64,000 nt of DNA, from the NCBI RefSeq assembly GCF_901764975.1, contig NZ_CABFKH010000003.1:124001-188000 (forward strand), in the 5' to 3' direction. Position numbers and translations under genes: made by a program. The stretch comes from Actinobacillus indolicus (GTDB lineage: Bacteria; Pseudomonadota; Gammaproteobacteria; Enterobacterales; Pasteurellaceae). The notes below the pieces were generated by a model that did not search any database, was not told the origin of the DNA, and saw only the letters and a list, made by a program, of their open reading frames with translations. Shown piece after piece: positions 35,812 through 44,529 of the stretch (position 1 is the first letter of the stretch; each line of letters begins with the position of its first letter).

Positions 35812-36914
35812 CCCAAGCCCTTATCCAACGTAAATCTATCAGCCCGAACGATGAAGGTTGCCAACAACTGATTGCTGAACGACTACAAGCGGTCGGATTT
35901 AAGCTGGAATGGTTGCCTTTTGGCGACACCTTAAATTTATGGGCAACCCACGGCGAAGGCGAGCCTTGTTTAGCCTTTGCAGGACATACTGACGTTGTTC
36001 CTGAAGGCGATGAAAGTCAATGGACTTATCCGCCATTTTCCGCCGAGATTGTTGATGATGTACTTTATGGGCGTGGTGCGGCGGATATGAAAGGGTCTTT
36101 AGCAGCAATGGTAATCGCTTGTGAAACCTTTGTAAAAAACAACCCTAACCATCAGGGCAAAATTGCCTTGCTTATTACGTCTGACGAAGAAGCTGCCGCC
36201 AAAGACGGTACAGTGAAAGTCGTAGAAACCCTAATGCAACGCCAAGAGCCGATCCACTATTGTGTAGTGGGCGAGCCGTCCAGCACCAAACAGCTAGGCG
36301 ATGTAGTGAAAAACGGTCGCCGAGGTTCGATTACCGCCAATCTTTATATTAAAGGTATTCAAGGACACGTTGCTTATCCCTATTTAGCCGAAAACCCTGT
36401 TCATACGGCTCTGCCGTTTTTAAGCGAACTGACCGCTTACCAATGGGATAACGGCAACGAATTTTTCCCACCGACAAGTCTGCAAATCGCCAATATCAAA
36501 GCAGGCACGGGCAGTAATAACGTGATTCCAGGCGAGCTTTATGTGCAGTTTAATTTACGTTATTGCACCGAAGTGAATGATGAAATTATTAAAGCTAAAG
36601 TTGCCGAAATGTTGCAAAAACACGGTTTAAAACATCGAATTGAGTGGAACTTGTCGGGAAAACCATTTTTAGCAGGCAACGGAAAACTGGTTCAAGCCAC
36701 AATACAAGCGGTCGAAAACGTGACACAAATTACGCCTAAATTAGACACTGGCGGTGGTACATCAGACGGGCGCTTTATCGCCTTAATGGGCGCAGAAGTA
36801 GTTGAGTTCGGTCCAATCAACCAAACCATTCATAAAGTAAATGAATGTGTGAATGTCAATGATTTGGGTAAATGTGGTGAGGTGTATTACCAAATTGCCG
36901 AAAAATTACTGTAA
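35787..36914 (+). CDS. dapE: Succinyl-diaminopimelate desuccinylase
   Basis: DapE releases L,L-diaminopimelate from its succinyl form in lysine and peptidoglycan precursor synthesis. The 375-residue M20-family zinc enzyme has [12 protein letters not shown] (about 65-76) with the metal histidine and aspartate, GRGAADMKG with the bridging aspartate, and [11 protein letters not shown] with the catalytic and metal glutamates. GGGTSDGRF and [12 protein letters not shown] near the end complete the second metal site. The start overlaps the small membrane gene. Two perfect uptake signals are embedded (35885-35893, 36704-36712). Confidence 0.97.
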   Translation: MEKQIITLAQALIQRKSISPNDEGCQQLIAERLQAVGFKLEWLPFGDTLNLWATHGEGEPCLAFAGHTDVVPEGDESQWTYPPFSAEIVDDVLYGRGAADMKGSLAAMVIACETFVKNNPNHQGKIALLITSDEEAAAKDGTVKVVETLMQRQEPIHYCVVGEPSSTKQLGDVVKNGRRGSITANLYIKGIQGHVAYPYLAENPVHTALPFLSELTAYQWDNGNEFFPPTSLQIANIKAGTGSNNVIPGELYVQFNLRYCTEVNDEIIKAKVAEMLQKHGLKHRIEWNLSGKPFLAGNGKLVQATIQAVENVTQITPKLDTGGGTSDGRFIALMGAEVVEFGPINQTIHKVNECVNVNDLGKCGEVYYQIAEKLL

Positions 36915-36929
36915 CAAGCGGTCTGATTT

Positions 36930-37616
36930 ATGCCAAATTTTACAAATTTACCTGAAATCCTCACGGGCAAGAGCCGTGAGCATTTAGTACCACTGCCAAA
37001 TAACTTGTCGGATAAACACGCCTTACAAGCAGAAGTCGTAGAGGCTTTTTTACAGCTACAACAAGCGGCAAAACAGGCGGGCTTTAATCTTCAACCCGCC
37101 AGCACCTATCGTGATTTTGAACGGCAAAAACTGATTTGGAATGCAAAGTTTAACGGCGAACGAAAAGTTCACGATGACAATGGTTGTGCCTTAGATTTGA
37201 CTTGCTTAGACGATTGGAAAAAATGCCAAGCGATTTTACGTTGGTCGGCTGTGCCAGGGGCGAGTCGCCATCATTGGGGAACGGAAATTGATATTTTCGA
37301 TCCCGATTTACTGCCTGAAGGACAAAAGTTGATGTTAGAGCCGTGGGAATATCAAACAGGCGGTTATTTCCAGCGTTTGACAAATTGGCTGTTAGTCAAT
37401 GCAGAACAGTTTGGTTTCTATTTTCCGTTTATGGAAGATCACGGCAAACAAATTGGCTTAGAGCCTTGGCATATCAGTTATTTCCCAATCGCAGAACAAT
37501 ACGAGCGGTTACTTTCGCCTGAAATTTTGCAAATAGCGTGGGAAGGTGAAGATGTGGCTGGAAAAGATAGTTTAAGTCAGCACATTAATGATGTATTTAA
37601 AGATTATATTTTGTAG
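36930..37616 (+). CDS. M15-family D-alanyl-D-alanine carboxypeptidase (VanY-like)
   Basis: This 228-residue peptidase of the VanY/M15B family has STYRDFERQKLIWNAKF (about 58-74) and the zinc motif SRHHWGTEIDIF (His-x6-Asp). LEPWHISYF near residue 184 supplies the third zinc ligand and catalytic glutamate. It has no obvious signal peptide from this start, as in several Pasteurellaceae and E. coli relatives. It probably trims peptidoglycan stem peptides. The TAG stop (37614-37616) is made of bases belonging to the end of an inverted-repeat element, so the C-terminus may have been changed by the element's arrival. Confidence 0.85.
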   Translation: MPNFTNLPEILTGKSREHLVPLPNNLSDKHALQAEVVEAFLQLQQAAKQAGFNLQPASTYRDFERQKLIWNAKFNGERKVHDDNGCALDLTCLDDWKKCQAILRWSAVPGASRHHWGTEIDIFDPDLLPEGQKLMLEPWEYQTGGYFQRLTNWLLVNAEQFGFYFPFMEDHGKQIGLEPWHISYFPIAEQYERLLSPEILQIAWEGEDVAGKDSLSQHINDVFKDYIL

Positions 37617-37687
37617 GGACACACTGCGTGTGTCCGCACATTTATAGCGGTATGGTAATTTTCGGACACACACAGTGTGTCCCTACA
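37612..37687. repeat. GTAGGG-ended inverted-repeat element, copy 1
   Basis: Two 24-base arms (37613-37636 and 37663-37686) are inverted copies differing at one central base. Each arm is itself a hairpin of the form GGACACAC-TGY-GTGTGTCC. A 26-base AT-rich centre separates them. It fills the M15 peptidase-rsmJ gap, supplies the peptidase stop codon and ends 11 bases before the rsmJ start. Copies 2 and 3 lie at 52173-52268 and 53777-53854. Confidence 0.9.
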
Positions 37688-37697
37688 TAAAGAAAAA

Positions 37698-38450
37698 ATG
37701 ACAAAAATCCAATTAATTAACGAAAGCGATTTTGCCGAACAATTTCAACAAACCTGTGAAAAATGGCAACTTCAACATAATCCCGATGCAATTTTAGCTT
37801 TAGTTCAAACTAATGAACGTTTGGAGCTTCGTAAACTAGATGAGCCAAAACTGGGGGATATTGCGGTGAATTTTGTGGATGGCACAATGGCTCATCGGCG
37901 TAAATTTGGTGGCGGACGTGGTGAAGCAGTAGCAAAAGCAGTTGGAATTAAAGGCGATTATTTGCCAACGGTGATTGATGCAACAGCAGGGCTTGGGCGA
38001 GATGCTTTTGTGTTAGCGGCAGTGGGTTGCCAAGTTAAATTGGTTGAGCGAAATCCCGTGGTCAGTGCGTTGTTGGAAGATGGTTTAAATCGAGCTTATC
38101 AAGATGCAGAAATTGGCGACTTTATGCGAGAGCGAATGATTTTGTTGCCCGTACACTCTATTGCGGAGCTTGATCCAAACAGTGATTTTGCTGATGTGGT
38201 TTACCTTGATCCAATGTACCCACATAAACAAAAAAGCGCTTTAGTTAAAAAAGAGATGCGAGTGTTTCAGCATTTGGTAGGGGCGGATTTAGATTCCGAT
38301 GATTTCTTTTTCCCTGCAAAACAGTTAGCTCGTAAACGAGTGGTGGTTAAACGCCCCGATTATGCTCCGTTTTTAGCAGAGCAGAAGCCTGATTTTAGCC
38401 AAGAAACGAAGAATCATCGGTTTGATGTTTATTTATCTCATATGAAATAG
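37698..38450 (+). CDS. rsmJ: 16S rRNA (guanine-1516-N2)-methyltransferase
   Basis: RsmJ methylates G1516 of 16S rRNA using S-adenosylmethionine. The 250-residue protein has [14 protein letters not shown] (SAM loop, near residue 94), [10 protein letters not shown] with the ribose-binding acidic residue, and [13 protein letters not shown], the NPPY-like catalytic motif of this family. I use ATG 37698 (MTKIQLINE); an earlier in-frame ATG at 37677 lies inside the inverted-repeat element and is unlikely. Confidence 0.93.
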   Translation: MTKIQLINESDFAEQFQQTCEKWQLQHNPDAILALVQTNERLELRKLDEPKLGDIAVNFVDGTMAHRRKFGGGRGEAVAKAVGIKGDYLPTVIDATAGLGRDAFVLAAVGCQVKLVERNPVVSALLEDGLNRAYQDAEIGDFMRERMILLPVHSIAELDPNSDFADVVYLDPMYPHKQKSALVKKEMRVFQHLVGADLDSDDFFFPAKQLARKRVVVKRPDYAPFLAEQKPDFSQETKNHRFDVYLSHMK

Positions 38451-38525
38451 AACCATTATTTCCTTGTATTGACAAATATTCGTGAGTAAACTGCTCATGT
38501 TTTTAACCCTTATAGGAGTTTCATT

Positions 38526-39044
38526 ATGAAAAAATTAGCAATGGTGACTTTAGCATTAGCTTCAACAGCAGCTTTTGCTGCCCCTGTTGGCGAAACCTTT
38601 ACTGGCTTAGGTGTTGGAATTGATGCAACTACAGTCAAATATAAAAGTGCTGGTTTAGAAGGTAAACAAGCCACAGGAGCAAACTTGATTGTTGATTATG
38701 CGATGGATTATGGCAACAATTTAGTGGGTGTTGCTGAAGGTAAAGTAAAATTAGGTAGCACAAAAATTTTCAATGATGTGAAACAAAAATCACAATTTAG
38801 CGCAGGTTATTTACAAGGCTATCGTGTATTACCTGATTTACTGCCTTATGCGAAATTAAATTATAGTGTAAGTAAAGTGGGCGATGTGGGTAGCTTTAAA
38901 GGGATCGGCTATGGCGCAGGCGTGAAATATGCGGTGTCAAACGATATTGAAATCGGTGCTGAATACTTAAGAAGTAACTTAAAACATAGCGGCACAAAAT
39001 TAAAAGGTAATGCATTTAGCGCAAGCGCTGCTTATCGTTTCTAA
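38526..39044 (+). CDS. Small outer-membrane beta-barrel protein
   Basis: This 172-residue protein has signal peptide MKKLAMVTLALASTAAFA and cleavage before APVGET. The mature chain has alternating polar and aromatic or glycine residues in short strands and ends in AYRF, the terminal phenylalanine read by the BAM complex. It resembles opacity-type or OmpA-like eight-stranded barrels seen in Pasteurellaceae. No enzymatic motif is present. It has its own ribosome site (TAGGAG) and is followed by a hairpin terminator. Its role is unknown; adhesion or envelope function is a guess from the fold. Confidence 0.75.
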   Translation: MKKLAMVTLALASTAAFAAPVGETFTGLGVGIDATTVKYKSAGLEGKQATGANLIVDYAMDYGNNLVGVAEGKVKLGSTKIFNDVKQKSQFSAGYLQGYRVLPDLLPYAKLNYSVSKVGDVGSFKGIGYGAGVKYAVSNDIEIGAEYLRSNLKHSGTKLKGNAFSASAAYRF

Positions 39045-39048
39045 TCTT

Positions 39049-39106
39049 ACAAGCGGTGAGTTTCTCTGAAAATTTTGCAAATTTTTAGGTTAAACTCACC
39101 GCTTGT
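39049..39106. terminator. Terminator made of an inverted uptake-signal pair
   Basis: ACAAGCGGTGAGTTT (39049-39063) is the exact complement of AAACTCACCGCTTGT (39092-39106), a 15-bp stem with a loop holding TTTTGCAAATTTT. CTTATTTTTTT follows on the plus strand. It separates the convergent barrel-protein gene and plsY. Confidence 0.85.
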
Positions 39107-39107
39107 C

Positions 39108-39704
39108 TTATTTTTTTAGTTTCTTCCAAATCTTATCTTCTTGCCCACGCCATAAACGTTGAATATTATCGTGATGACGATAAACCAATAAACAGCAAAC
39201 TAAGGCGACAGGGAAAGTTAGTTCAGGTTTAAACCACCATACATAAACAGGTACAACAAGCGCTGTGATAACGGCACTTAGCGATGAATAACCTGAAATT
39301 AAAAAGACCAATAACCAAGTGCCAACGGCACAACCTGAGATTGCATATCCCATTGGAATGATCGCTCCAAATGCAGTGGCTACGCCTTTTCCCCCTTGAA
39401 ACTTAAAGAAAATCGGGAAAATATGTCCAAGGCAGGCCGCTAATGCAATAAAGCCGATGACAGATATCGGTAATTCAAAATAGAAGCCAAGTGAAACGGG
39501 TAACATCCCCTTTAAAATATCCGCAAATAGCACGCCTAATGCGGATAATTTTCCGCCTATGCGTAACACGTTTGTTGCCCCTGGATTATGCGAGCCGTAT
39601 TCTCGAGGATCGGGTAGTCCTGCCAATTTGCAAAAAATGACGGCACTTGAAATAGAACCGAGCAAATATGCCCCAAGAATGAGTAAATAGGCGATAACGC
39701 TCAT
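39108..39704 (-). CDS. plsY: Acyl-phosphate:glycerol-3-phosphate acyltransferase
   Basis: PlsY makes lysophosphatidic acid from acyl-phosphate in the inner membrane. The 198-residue protein has about five helices and the three family motifs: [20 protein letters not shown] with [32 protein letters not shown] in the middle, and a C-terminal [10 protein letters not shown]. Length is typical. It is divergent from folB, with about 76 bases between the starts. Confidence 0.96.
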   Translation of the reverse strand: MSVIAYLLILGAYLLGSISSAVIFCKLAGLPDPREYGSHNPGATNVLRIGGKLSALGVLFADILKGMLPVSLGFYFELPISVIGFIALAACLGHIFPIFFKFQGGKGVATAFGAIIPMGYAISGCAVGTWLLVFLISGYSSLSAVITALVVPVYVWWFKPELTFPVALVCCLLVYRHHDNIQRLWRGQEDKIWKKLKK

Positions 39705-39780
39705 TTTTTTCCCTTATTTGTTACCTACTTTGTGCTATATTCTACCTTAACTTTCAAAAAGAAAAACAAGGAAAGATCCG

Positions 39781-40140
39781 ATGACTGATAAAGTTTTTAT
39801 TCACGAACTCACTACCTTTGCTTCAATCGGCGCTTACGATTGGGAACATACGATTAAACAACGCCTAGTTTTTAATATTGAAATGGCGTGGGATTTTAGT
39901 CGAGCTGTCGCAGATGATGATGTGAAATACTGCTTAAACTATGCGGAAGTATCACAAAAGATTATTGATTTTGTCGAATCAACCCCCTTTAAACTTGTTG
40001 AAACGGTGGCTTATCGTGTAGCGGATCTTCTTCAAAAAGAATATGCGATTCAATGGCTTAGAATTGAGCTACATAAACCTAAAGCCGTTGCACAAGCCTC
40101 AAGTGTGGGAGTAATTGTTGAGCGAGGTAAATGTGCTTAA
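39781..40140 (+). CDS. folB: Dihydroneopterin aldolase
   Basis: FolB cleaves dihydroneopterin to 6-hydroxymethyl-dihydropterin and glycolaldehyde in folate synthesis. The 119-residue protein has LTTFASIGAYDWEHTIKQ at the N-terminus, CLNYAEVSQKI with the pterin-binding residues, and ELHKPKAVAQASSVGVIVER with the catalytic lysine. Length and the divergent plsY-folB neighbourhood (ygiH-ygiG in E. coli) agree. Its stop overlaps the start of the EamA gene by eight bases. Confidence 0.95.
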   Translation: MTDKVFIHELTTFASIGAYDWEHTIKQRLVFNIEMAWDFSRAVADDDVKYCLNYAEVSQKIIDFVESTPFKLVETVAYRVADLLQKEYAIQWLRIELHKPKAVAQASSVGVIVERGKCA

Positions 40141-41035
40141 CCTACGTTTAGGCTATGTCAGTTTAATCATGGCAACTCTCTTTTGGGGTGGTAATTTTGT
40201 GCTAGGGAAAGTCTTAAGCGGCGTTATTCCCCCGATCACTCTCACTTATTTACGTTGGTTACCAGCATTTCTGATTCTTTTTTTCCTCTTTTATCGCCCA
40301 GCAATTCAAGCCTTTTCACAGGTGAAATCATCCTTTTGGGTAATGCTTAGCTTAGGGATATTGGGAGTAGTCTTATTCCCTGCCACCTTATATCAAGGAT
40401 TAAAAACGACCTCATCGTTAAATGCGAGCTTGTATCTCGCTGTCGTGCCTGTATTAGTGCTGCTCTTAAATCGGCTTGTCTTTAAAGAAAAAATTAACCC
40501 TATGATTTTCGTTGGGGCAGTCATCAGTTTAATTGGCGTATTTTGGCTATTAACTCAAGGAAACCTAGAACATTTACTGACATTAACGGTAAATCATGGT
40601 GATTTATGGACTATCGTCTCCGCAATAAGCTGGGCTGTCTATTGTTGTATCATTCGTTTAAAACCCAACAATATCAGCCATTCTGCCTTTTTAACTTGGT
40701 TAGTTGGATTAGCGGTATTTGTATTAACACCACTCTTTATTTACGAATTCATACAAGAATCTGCAAAACTTTTGCCGAATCTGACCGCTTTACAGTGGAG
40801 TGGTATTGGCTATTTGATAATAGGACCATCGATTCTCTCTTATGCCTTTTGGAATTTTGGGATTGCGATTGTTGGCTCAGCCAAAGGTGCGGTAATGACA
40901 AATTTTACGCCATTATTCGCCGCATTATTCAGTATTTTGTTGTTAAATGAACCAGTTAAAGTATTTCATCTTATCAGTGCGATCCTGATCACAGTTGGAA
41001 TTTTGATTTGTAGTTATAATAAGAAGAGATTTTGA
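40133..41035 (+). CDS. EamA/DMT-family transporter
   Basis: This 300-residue protein has ten predicted membrane helices in two EamA repeats. The first starts at MATLFWGGNFVLGKVLSG and the second at VSAISWAVYCCIIR. Family members export amino acids, metabolites or drugs; the substrate cannot be read. I use GTG 40133, with GAGG seven bases upstream in the end of folB; an in-frame TTG at 40115 is less likely. Translation is probably coupled to folB. The next gene, cdd, follows after 17 bases. Confidence 0.85.
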   Translation: MLNLRLGYVSLIMATLFWGGNFVLGKVLSGVIPPITLTYLRWLPAFLILFFLFYRPAIQAFSQVKSSFWVMLSLGILGVVLFPATLYQGLKTTSSLNASLYLAVVPVLVLLLNRLVFKEKINPMIFVGAVISLIGVFWLLTQGNLEHLLTLTVNHGDLWTIVSAISWAVYCCIIRLKPNNISHSAFLTWLVGLAVFVLTPLFIYEFIQESAKLLPNLTALQWSGIGYLIIGPSILSYAFWNFGIAIVGSAKGAVMTNFTPLFAALFSILLLNEPVKVFHLISAILITVGILICSYNKKRF

Positions 41036-41052
41036 GATAAAAGGAGCGAATT

Positions 41053-41946
41053 ATGCCAAGTATGATGGATATTCAAGAACGTATTATTCAGTTGATGGCA
41101 GAAAACCAATCACCCATTGTGCATCGTGTTATTGAACAAATAACATTACAAAAATCGAAAGGGGTTATTTCATCAGAATTAGTAGCTCAGTGGTGTCAGG
41201 AGTTTCAAGTCTCTCCCATTGAATTAGCTTTGGCTTGTTTACCTGTTGCCGCATGCTATGCTCGAGTACCGGTTTCTCATTTTTATGTTGGTGCCGTTGC
41301 AATAGGAAAATCAGGCACATTCTATTTTGGTGCAAATCAAGAATTTGAATGTGATGCAATACAGCAATCTGTTCATGCAGAGCAAAGTGCTATATCTCAC
41401 GCGTTAATAGCAGGTGAGGATGGACTCACTGATATGGTGGTGAATTACACTCCATGCGGGCATTGTCGTCAATTTATGAATGAACTTAACAGCGCAAGCC
41501 AGTTAAAGATTCATTTACCTCATAGCCAAAATAATTTACTTCATAGTTATCTTCCAGATGCCTTTGGCCCGAAAGATTTAAATATTGATCATGTTTTATT
41601 TGATCAACAAAATAATGGTTTTACACCAAGTGGTGATGAGTTAGAACAGGCCGCAATTTCTGCAGCAAATTTGGCTTATGCACCTTATAGTCAGGCAGTA
41701 AGTGGCGTGGCGTTACAATGTGGTGAGAATATTATTACAGGACGCTATGTAGAGAATGCAGCCTTTAATCCAAGTTTCTTACCTTTACAAAGTGCATTAA
41801 ATTTCCGTCGTATGCAGGGGTTAGAAGGGGCTGGTGTAAGCCGAATTGTATTTGCAGAGCGAAGCGCGATTTTAAGTCATCAATCCATGACAAAATCTCT
41901 TGCTTGGCATCTGTTTGAATTACAAGTAGAATATCTATCGCTTTAA
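41053..41946 (+). CDS. cdd: Cytidine deaminase
   Basis: Cdd deaminates cytidine and deoxycytidine to uridine forms in nucleoside salvage. The 297-residue protein is the long dimeric form as in E. coli. The N-terminal catalytic domain has VHAEQSAISHAL (zinc histidine and proton-shuttle glutamate, about 111-122) and YTPCGHCRQFMNE (two zinc cysteines). The C-terminal domain repeats the fold without the zinc ligands (AYAPYSQAVSGVAL). A strong ribosome site (AAGGAG) precedes the ATG. deoC, deoD and nupC, other salvage genes, lie close by on the other strand. Confidence 0.95.
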   Translation: MPSMMDIQERIIQLMAENQSPIVHRVIEQITLQKSKGVISSELVAQWCQEFQVSPIELALACLPVAACYARVPVSHFYVGAVAIGKSGTFYFGANQEFECDAIQQSVHAEQSAISHALIAGEDGLTDMVVNYTPCGHCRQFMNELNSASQLKIHLPHSQNNLLHSYLPDAFGPKDLNIDHVLFDQQNNGFTPSGDELEQAAISAANLAYAPYSQAVSGVALQCGENIITGRYVENAAFNPSFLPLQSALNFRRMQGLEGAGVSRIVFAERSAILSHQSMTKSLAWHLFELQVEYLSL

Positions 41947-42114
41947 CAAAAATTAAACAAATCAACTACAATTCTATTAATAATTGTAGGGAATTTGATT
42001 AAAGCCAAGCAAATACAAAATAAGCTATTCCGAAGCGTGAAAATGCCAAGTAGAATAGCTCGATTTTGCAACGTTCTTGTTGTAGTGATTTATTGTGTGA
42101 AATAAGGTGATAGA

Positions 42115-42834
42115 ATGCAAAACCCACAAATTCTCATTGTTGAAGATGAAATCGTTACCCGTAATACGTTAAAAAGTGTTTTTGAAGCGGAAGGTTATGA
42201 CGTCTTTGAAGCGACAGACGGTAATGAAATGCACGCAATTCTAGATAGCCAAACCATTCATCTTGTGATTATGGATATTAATTTGCCAGGGAAAAATGGG
42301 TTGATGTTAGCACGAGAATTACGTGAAAATACCGATATCGCGTTGATGTTTCTGACTGGGCGTGACAATGAAGTCGATAAAATTCTTGGGCTCGAAATTG
42401 GTGCCGATGATTATATTACTAAGCCATTTAATCCGAGAGAATTGACGATTCGTGCAAGAAATCTATTACAACGTACGATGGCAGAAAGAGATAAGCAAAA
42501 TAAAGATACTGCTCAATCTAACGAAAATTATTGTTTTAATGGCTGGACATTAGATGTCAATAGTAGAAGTCTTATCAATCCTGAAGGGGTTCAAATTAAA
42601 TTGCCTCGTTCTGAGTTTAGAGCGTTGCTCCACTTCTGTGAAAATCCAGGCAAGATTCAAACCCGAGAAGATTTACTTAAACGTATGACAGGGCGTGAAC
42701 TTAAACCGCACGATCGTACCGTAGATGTCACGATTCGCCGTATTCGTAAGCATTTTGAAGATCACCCGAATACACCAGAAATTATTGTGACCATTCATGG
42801 TGAAGGTTATCGATTCTGTGGTGAAATCGAATAA
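42115..42834 (+). CDS. arcA: Aerobic respiration control response regulator ArcA
   Basis: ArcA is the OmpR-type regulator that ArcB phosphorylates under low oxygen to repress respiratory genes. The 239-residue protein has a receiver domain with ILIVEDE, the phosphorylation site Asp54 in [12 protein letters not shown], and lysine in [14 protein letters not shown] winged-helix domain follows with [12 protein letters not shown] and [15 protein letters not shown]. The N-terminus [17 protein letters not shown] and the overall match are ArcA-like rather than another OmpR member. A 168-base leader precedes it, in which I see only a weak AGCTATTC/GAATAGCT inverted repeat near 42022-42060. Confidence 0.93.
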   Translation: MQNPQILIVEDEIVTRNTLKSVFEAEGYDVFEATDGNEMHAILDSQTIHLVIMDINLPGKNGLMLARELRENTDIALMFLTGRDNEVDKILGLEIGADDYITKPFNPRELTIRARNLLQRTMAERDKQNKDTAQSNENYCFNGWTLDVNSRSLINPEGVQIKLPRSEFRALLHFCENPGKIQTREDLLKRMTGRELKPHDRTVDVTIRRIRKHFEDHPNTPEIIVTIHGEGYRFCGEIE

Positions 42835-42838
42835 GATG

Positions 42839-42867
42839 AAAAACCTCAGCAGTTGCTGAGGTTTTTT
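42839..42867 (+). terminator. Terminator of arcA
   Basis: AAAACCTCAGCA and TGCTGAGGTTTT form a long perfect stem around GT, followed by a T run, five bases after the arcA stop. The A run at its 5' side lets it also serve the convergent deoD. Confidence 0.93.
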
Positions 42868-42897
42868 TGTAAAAAATTGATAAGATCTTACCGCTTG

Positions 42898-43617
42898 TTA
42901 GCCTTGTTTATCACCGATTAATACAGATTCTAAGGCAATTTCAATCATATCATTGAACGTTAATTGACGCTCTTCTGCGGTAGTTTGTTCGTGTGTACGA
43001 ATGTGATCTGACACAGTACAAATCGTTAACGCTTTTGCACCAAACTCTGCCGCTACGCCGTAGATACCGGCAGCTTCCATTTCAACACCTAAAATGCCGT
43101 ATTTCTCCATAACATCAAACATTGATGGATCTGGCGTATAGAAAAGATCTGCAGAGAATAAATTACCCACACGGACATTGACACCTTTTTCTTTCGCTGC
43201 TTGAACAGCTGCTGCTGTCATATCGAAATCAGCAATAGCTGCAAAGTCGTGATCTTTAAAACGCATACGGTTTACTTTAGAATCGGTACAAGCACCAACA
43301 CCAATAACTACTTCACGTAATTTCACATCTTGGCGAACTGCACCACAAGAACCAACACGAATAATTTTTTTCACGCCATATTCGGTGATTAACTCTTTTG
43401 CATAGATTGAGCAAGATGGAATACCCATACCGTGTCCCATGACAGAGATACGACGGCCTTTGTAGGTGCCTGTGTAACCGAACATATTACGGACATTTGT
43501 GACTTGTTCCGCGTTTTCTAAGAAAGTTTCAGCGATATATTTAGCGCGAAGTGGGTCACCTGGCATTAAAACAACATCGGCAAATGCACCAGCAGGTGCG
43601 TTAATATGTGGAGTCAT
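42898..43617 (-). CDS. deoD: Purine-nucleoside phosphorylase DeoD
   Basis: DeoD cleaves purine (deoxy)nucleosides with phosphate to the base and pentose-1-phosphate. The 239-residue hexameric-type enzyme starts [20 protein letters not shown]. It has phosphate-binding [19 protein letters not shown], and [10 protein letters not shown] with the ribose-binding glutamate, and ends with SDHIRTHEQ. It is the last gene of nupC-deoC-deoD. The stop codon overlaps the end of a perfect uptake signal (42890-42898). Confidence 0.97.
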   Translation of the reverse strand: MTPHINAPAGAFADVVLMPGDPLRAKYIAETFLENAEQVTNVRNMFGYTGTYKGRRISVMGHGMGIPSCSIYAKELITEYGVKKIIRVGSCGAVRQDVKLREVVIGVGACTDSKVNRMRFKDHDFAAIADFDMTAAAVQAAKEKGVNVRVGNLFSADLFYTPDPSMFDVMEKYGILGVEMEAAGIYGVAAEFGAKALTICTVSDHIRTHEQTTAEERQLTFNDMIEIALESVLIGDKQG

Positions 43618-43646
43618 AGTCTGTTCCTCTTTTGTTTGTTGAGAGA

Positions 43647-44426
43647 TTAATATCCCGTTACATTTTGATTTACTTGCCCATCATTTAGGGTAGCAAGTAA
43701 GTTGGCTAATAAACTGGATGCACCAAAACGGAAATGTGCTTGGTTAATCCAATCTTTTCCTAAAATTTCAGCGGCTAATGCAAGGTACTGCTCCGCTTCT
43801 TCGGTTGTTTTTACACCGCCAGCGGCTTTAAAACCAACGCTATCCGCAACGCCTAAATCACGAATCGTTTCTAGCATAATACGAGCAGATTCAAGGGTTG
43901 CATTCACAGGCACTTTACCCGTTGACGTTTTGATAAAATCCGCCCCTGCTTTAATTGAAATTTCACTCGCTTTGCGAATCAATTCGGCAGTTTTTAGTTC
44001 GCCCGATTCAATAATCACTTTTAAAGTCACATGAGCTTCTGCACAAACGGCTTTACATTGTTTGACTAATTCAAACCCAACTTGTTCATTTCCAGCCATT
44101 AATGCGCGATATGGGAAAACCACATCGACTTCATCCGCACCATAAGCTATTGCTGCTTTAGTTTCTGCTACAGCAATGTCAATATCATCGTTACCGTGAG
44201 GGAAATTGGTGACAGTCGCAATTTTAACTTGTTCTGTACCTTGTGCTTTTAAGGTTTTGCGAGCGATAGGTACAAATCGAGGATAAACACAAACCGCTGC
44301 TGGCGTACCAAATTCAGTATTGCCTTGTTGACACAAAATAATCACTTTTTCATCTGTGTCATTATCATTTAATGTGGTTAAATCCATTAAAGATAAGGCT
44401 TGTTGTGCAATTTGTTTTAAATTCAT
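43647..44426 (-). CDS. deoC: Deoxyribose-phosphate aldolase
   Basis: DeoC splits deoxyribose-5-phosphate to acetaldehyde and glyceraldehyde-3-phosphate. The 259-residue TIM barrel has [24 protein letters not shown] and [10 protein letters not shown], in which Lys166 is the Schiff-base residue. A phosphate-binding [10 protein letters not shown] lies near residue 198. It lies 29 bases upstream of deoD and is separated from nupC by a hairpin (44482-44507). Length is normal for the E. coli-type long form. Confidence 0.97.
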   Translation of the reverse strand: MNLKQIAQQALSLMDLTTLNDNDTDEKVIILCQQGNTEFGTPAAVCVYPRFVPIARKTLKAQGTEQVKIATVTNFPHGNDDIDIAVAETKAAIAYGADEVDVVFPYRALMAGNEQVGFELVKQCKAVCAEAHVTLKVIIESGELKTAELIRKASEISIKAGADFIKTSTGKVPVNATLESARIMLETIRDLGVADSVGFKAAGGVKTTEEAEQYLALAAEILGKDWINQAHFRFGASSLLANLLATLNDGQVNQNVTGY

Positions 44427-44481
44427 TGTTGGACTCCTCTTTTGTTCAGGAAAAGCAAACGTTTAGCTAGGCTATAAATGA

Positions 44482-44507
44482 CAACACCACAGTTTCCTGT
44501 GGTGTTG
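44482..44507 (-). promoter_or_regulatory. Perfect stem-loop between nupC and deoC
   Basis: CAACACCACAG and CTGTGGTGTTG form an 11-bp stem. Read on the transcribed minus strand the loop is GAAA, a stable GNRA tetraloop. No T run follows, so it is more likely a processing or stability element than a terminator. Confidence 0.65.
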
Positions 44508-44529
44508 AGTATTCATTTTATGGAATAGA

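Noticed and set aside
41947-42114. The cdd-arcA gap as a small RNA or riboswitch
   Set aside because: Only a weak 8-base inverted repeat is visible, with no terminator or conserved riboswitch core.
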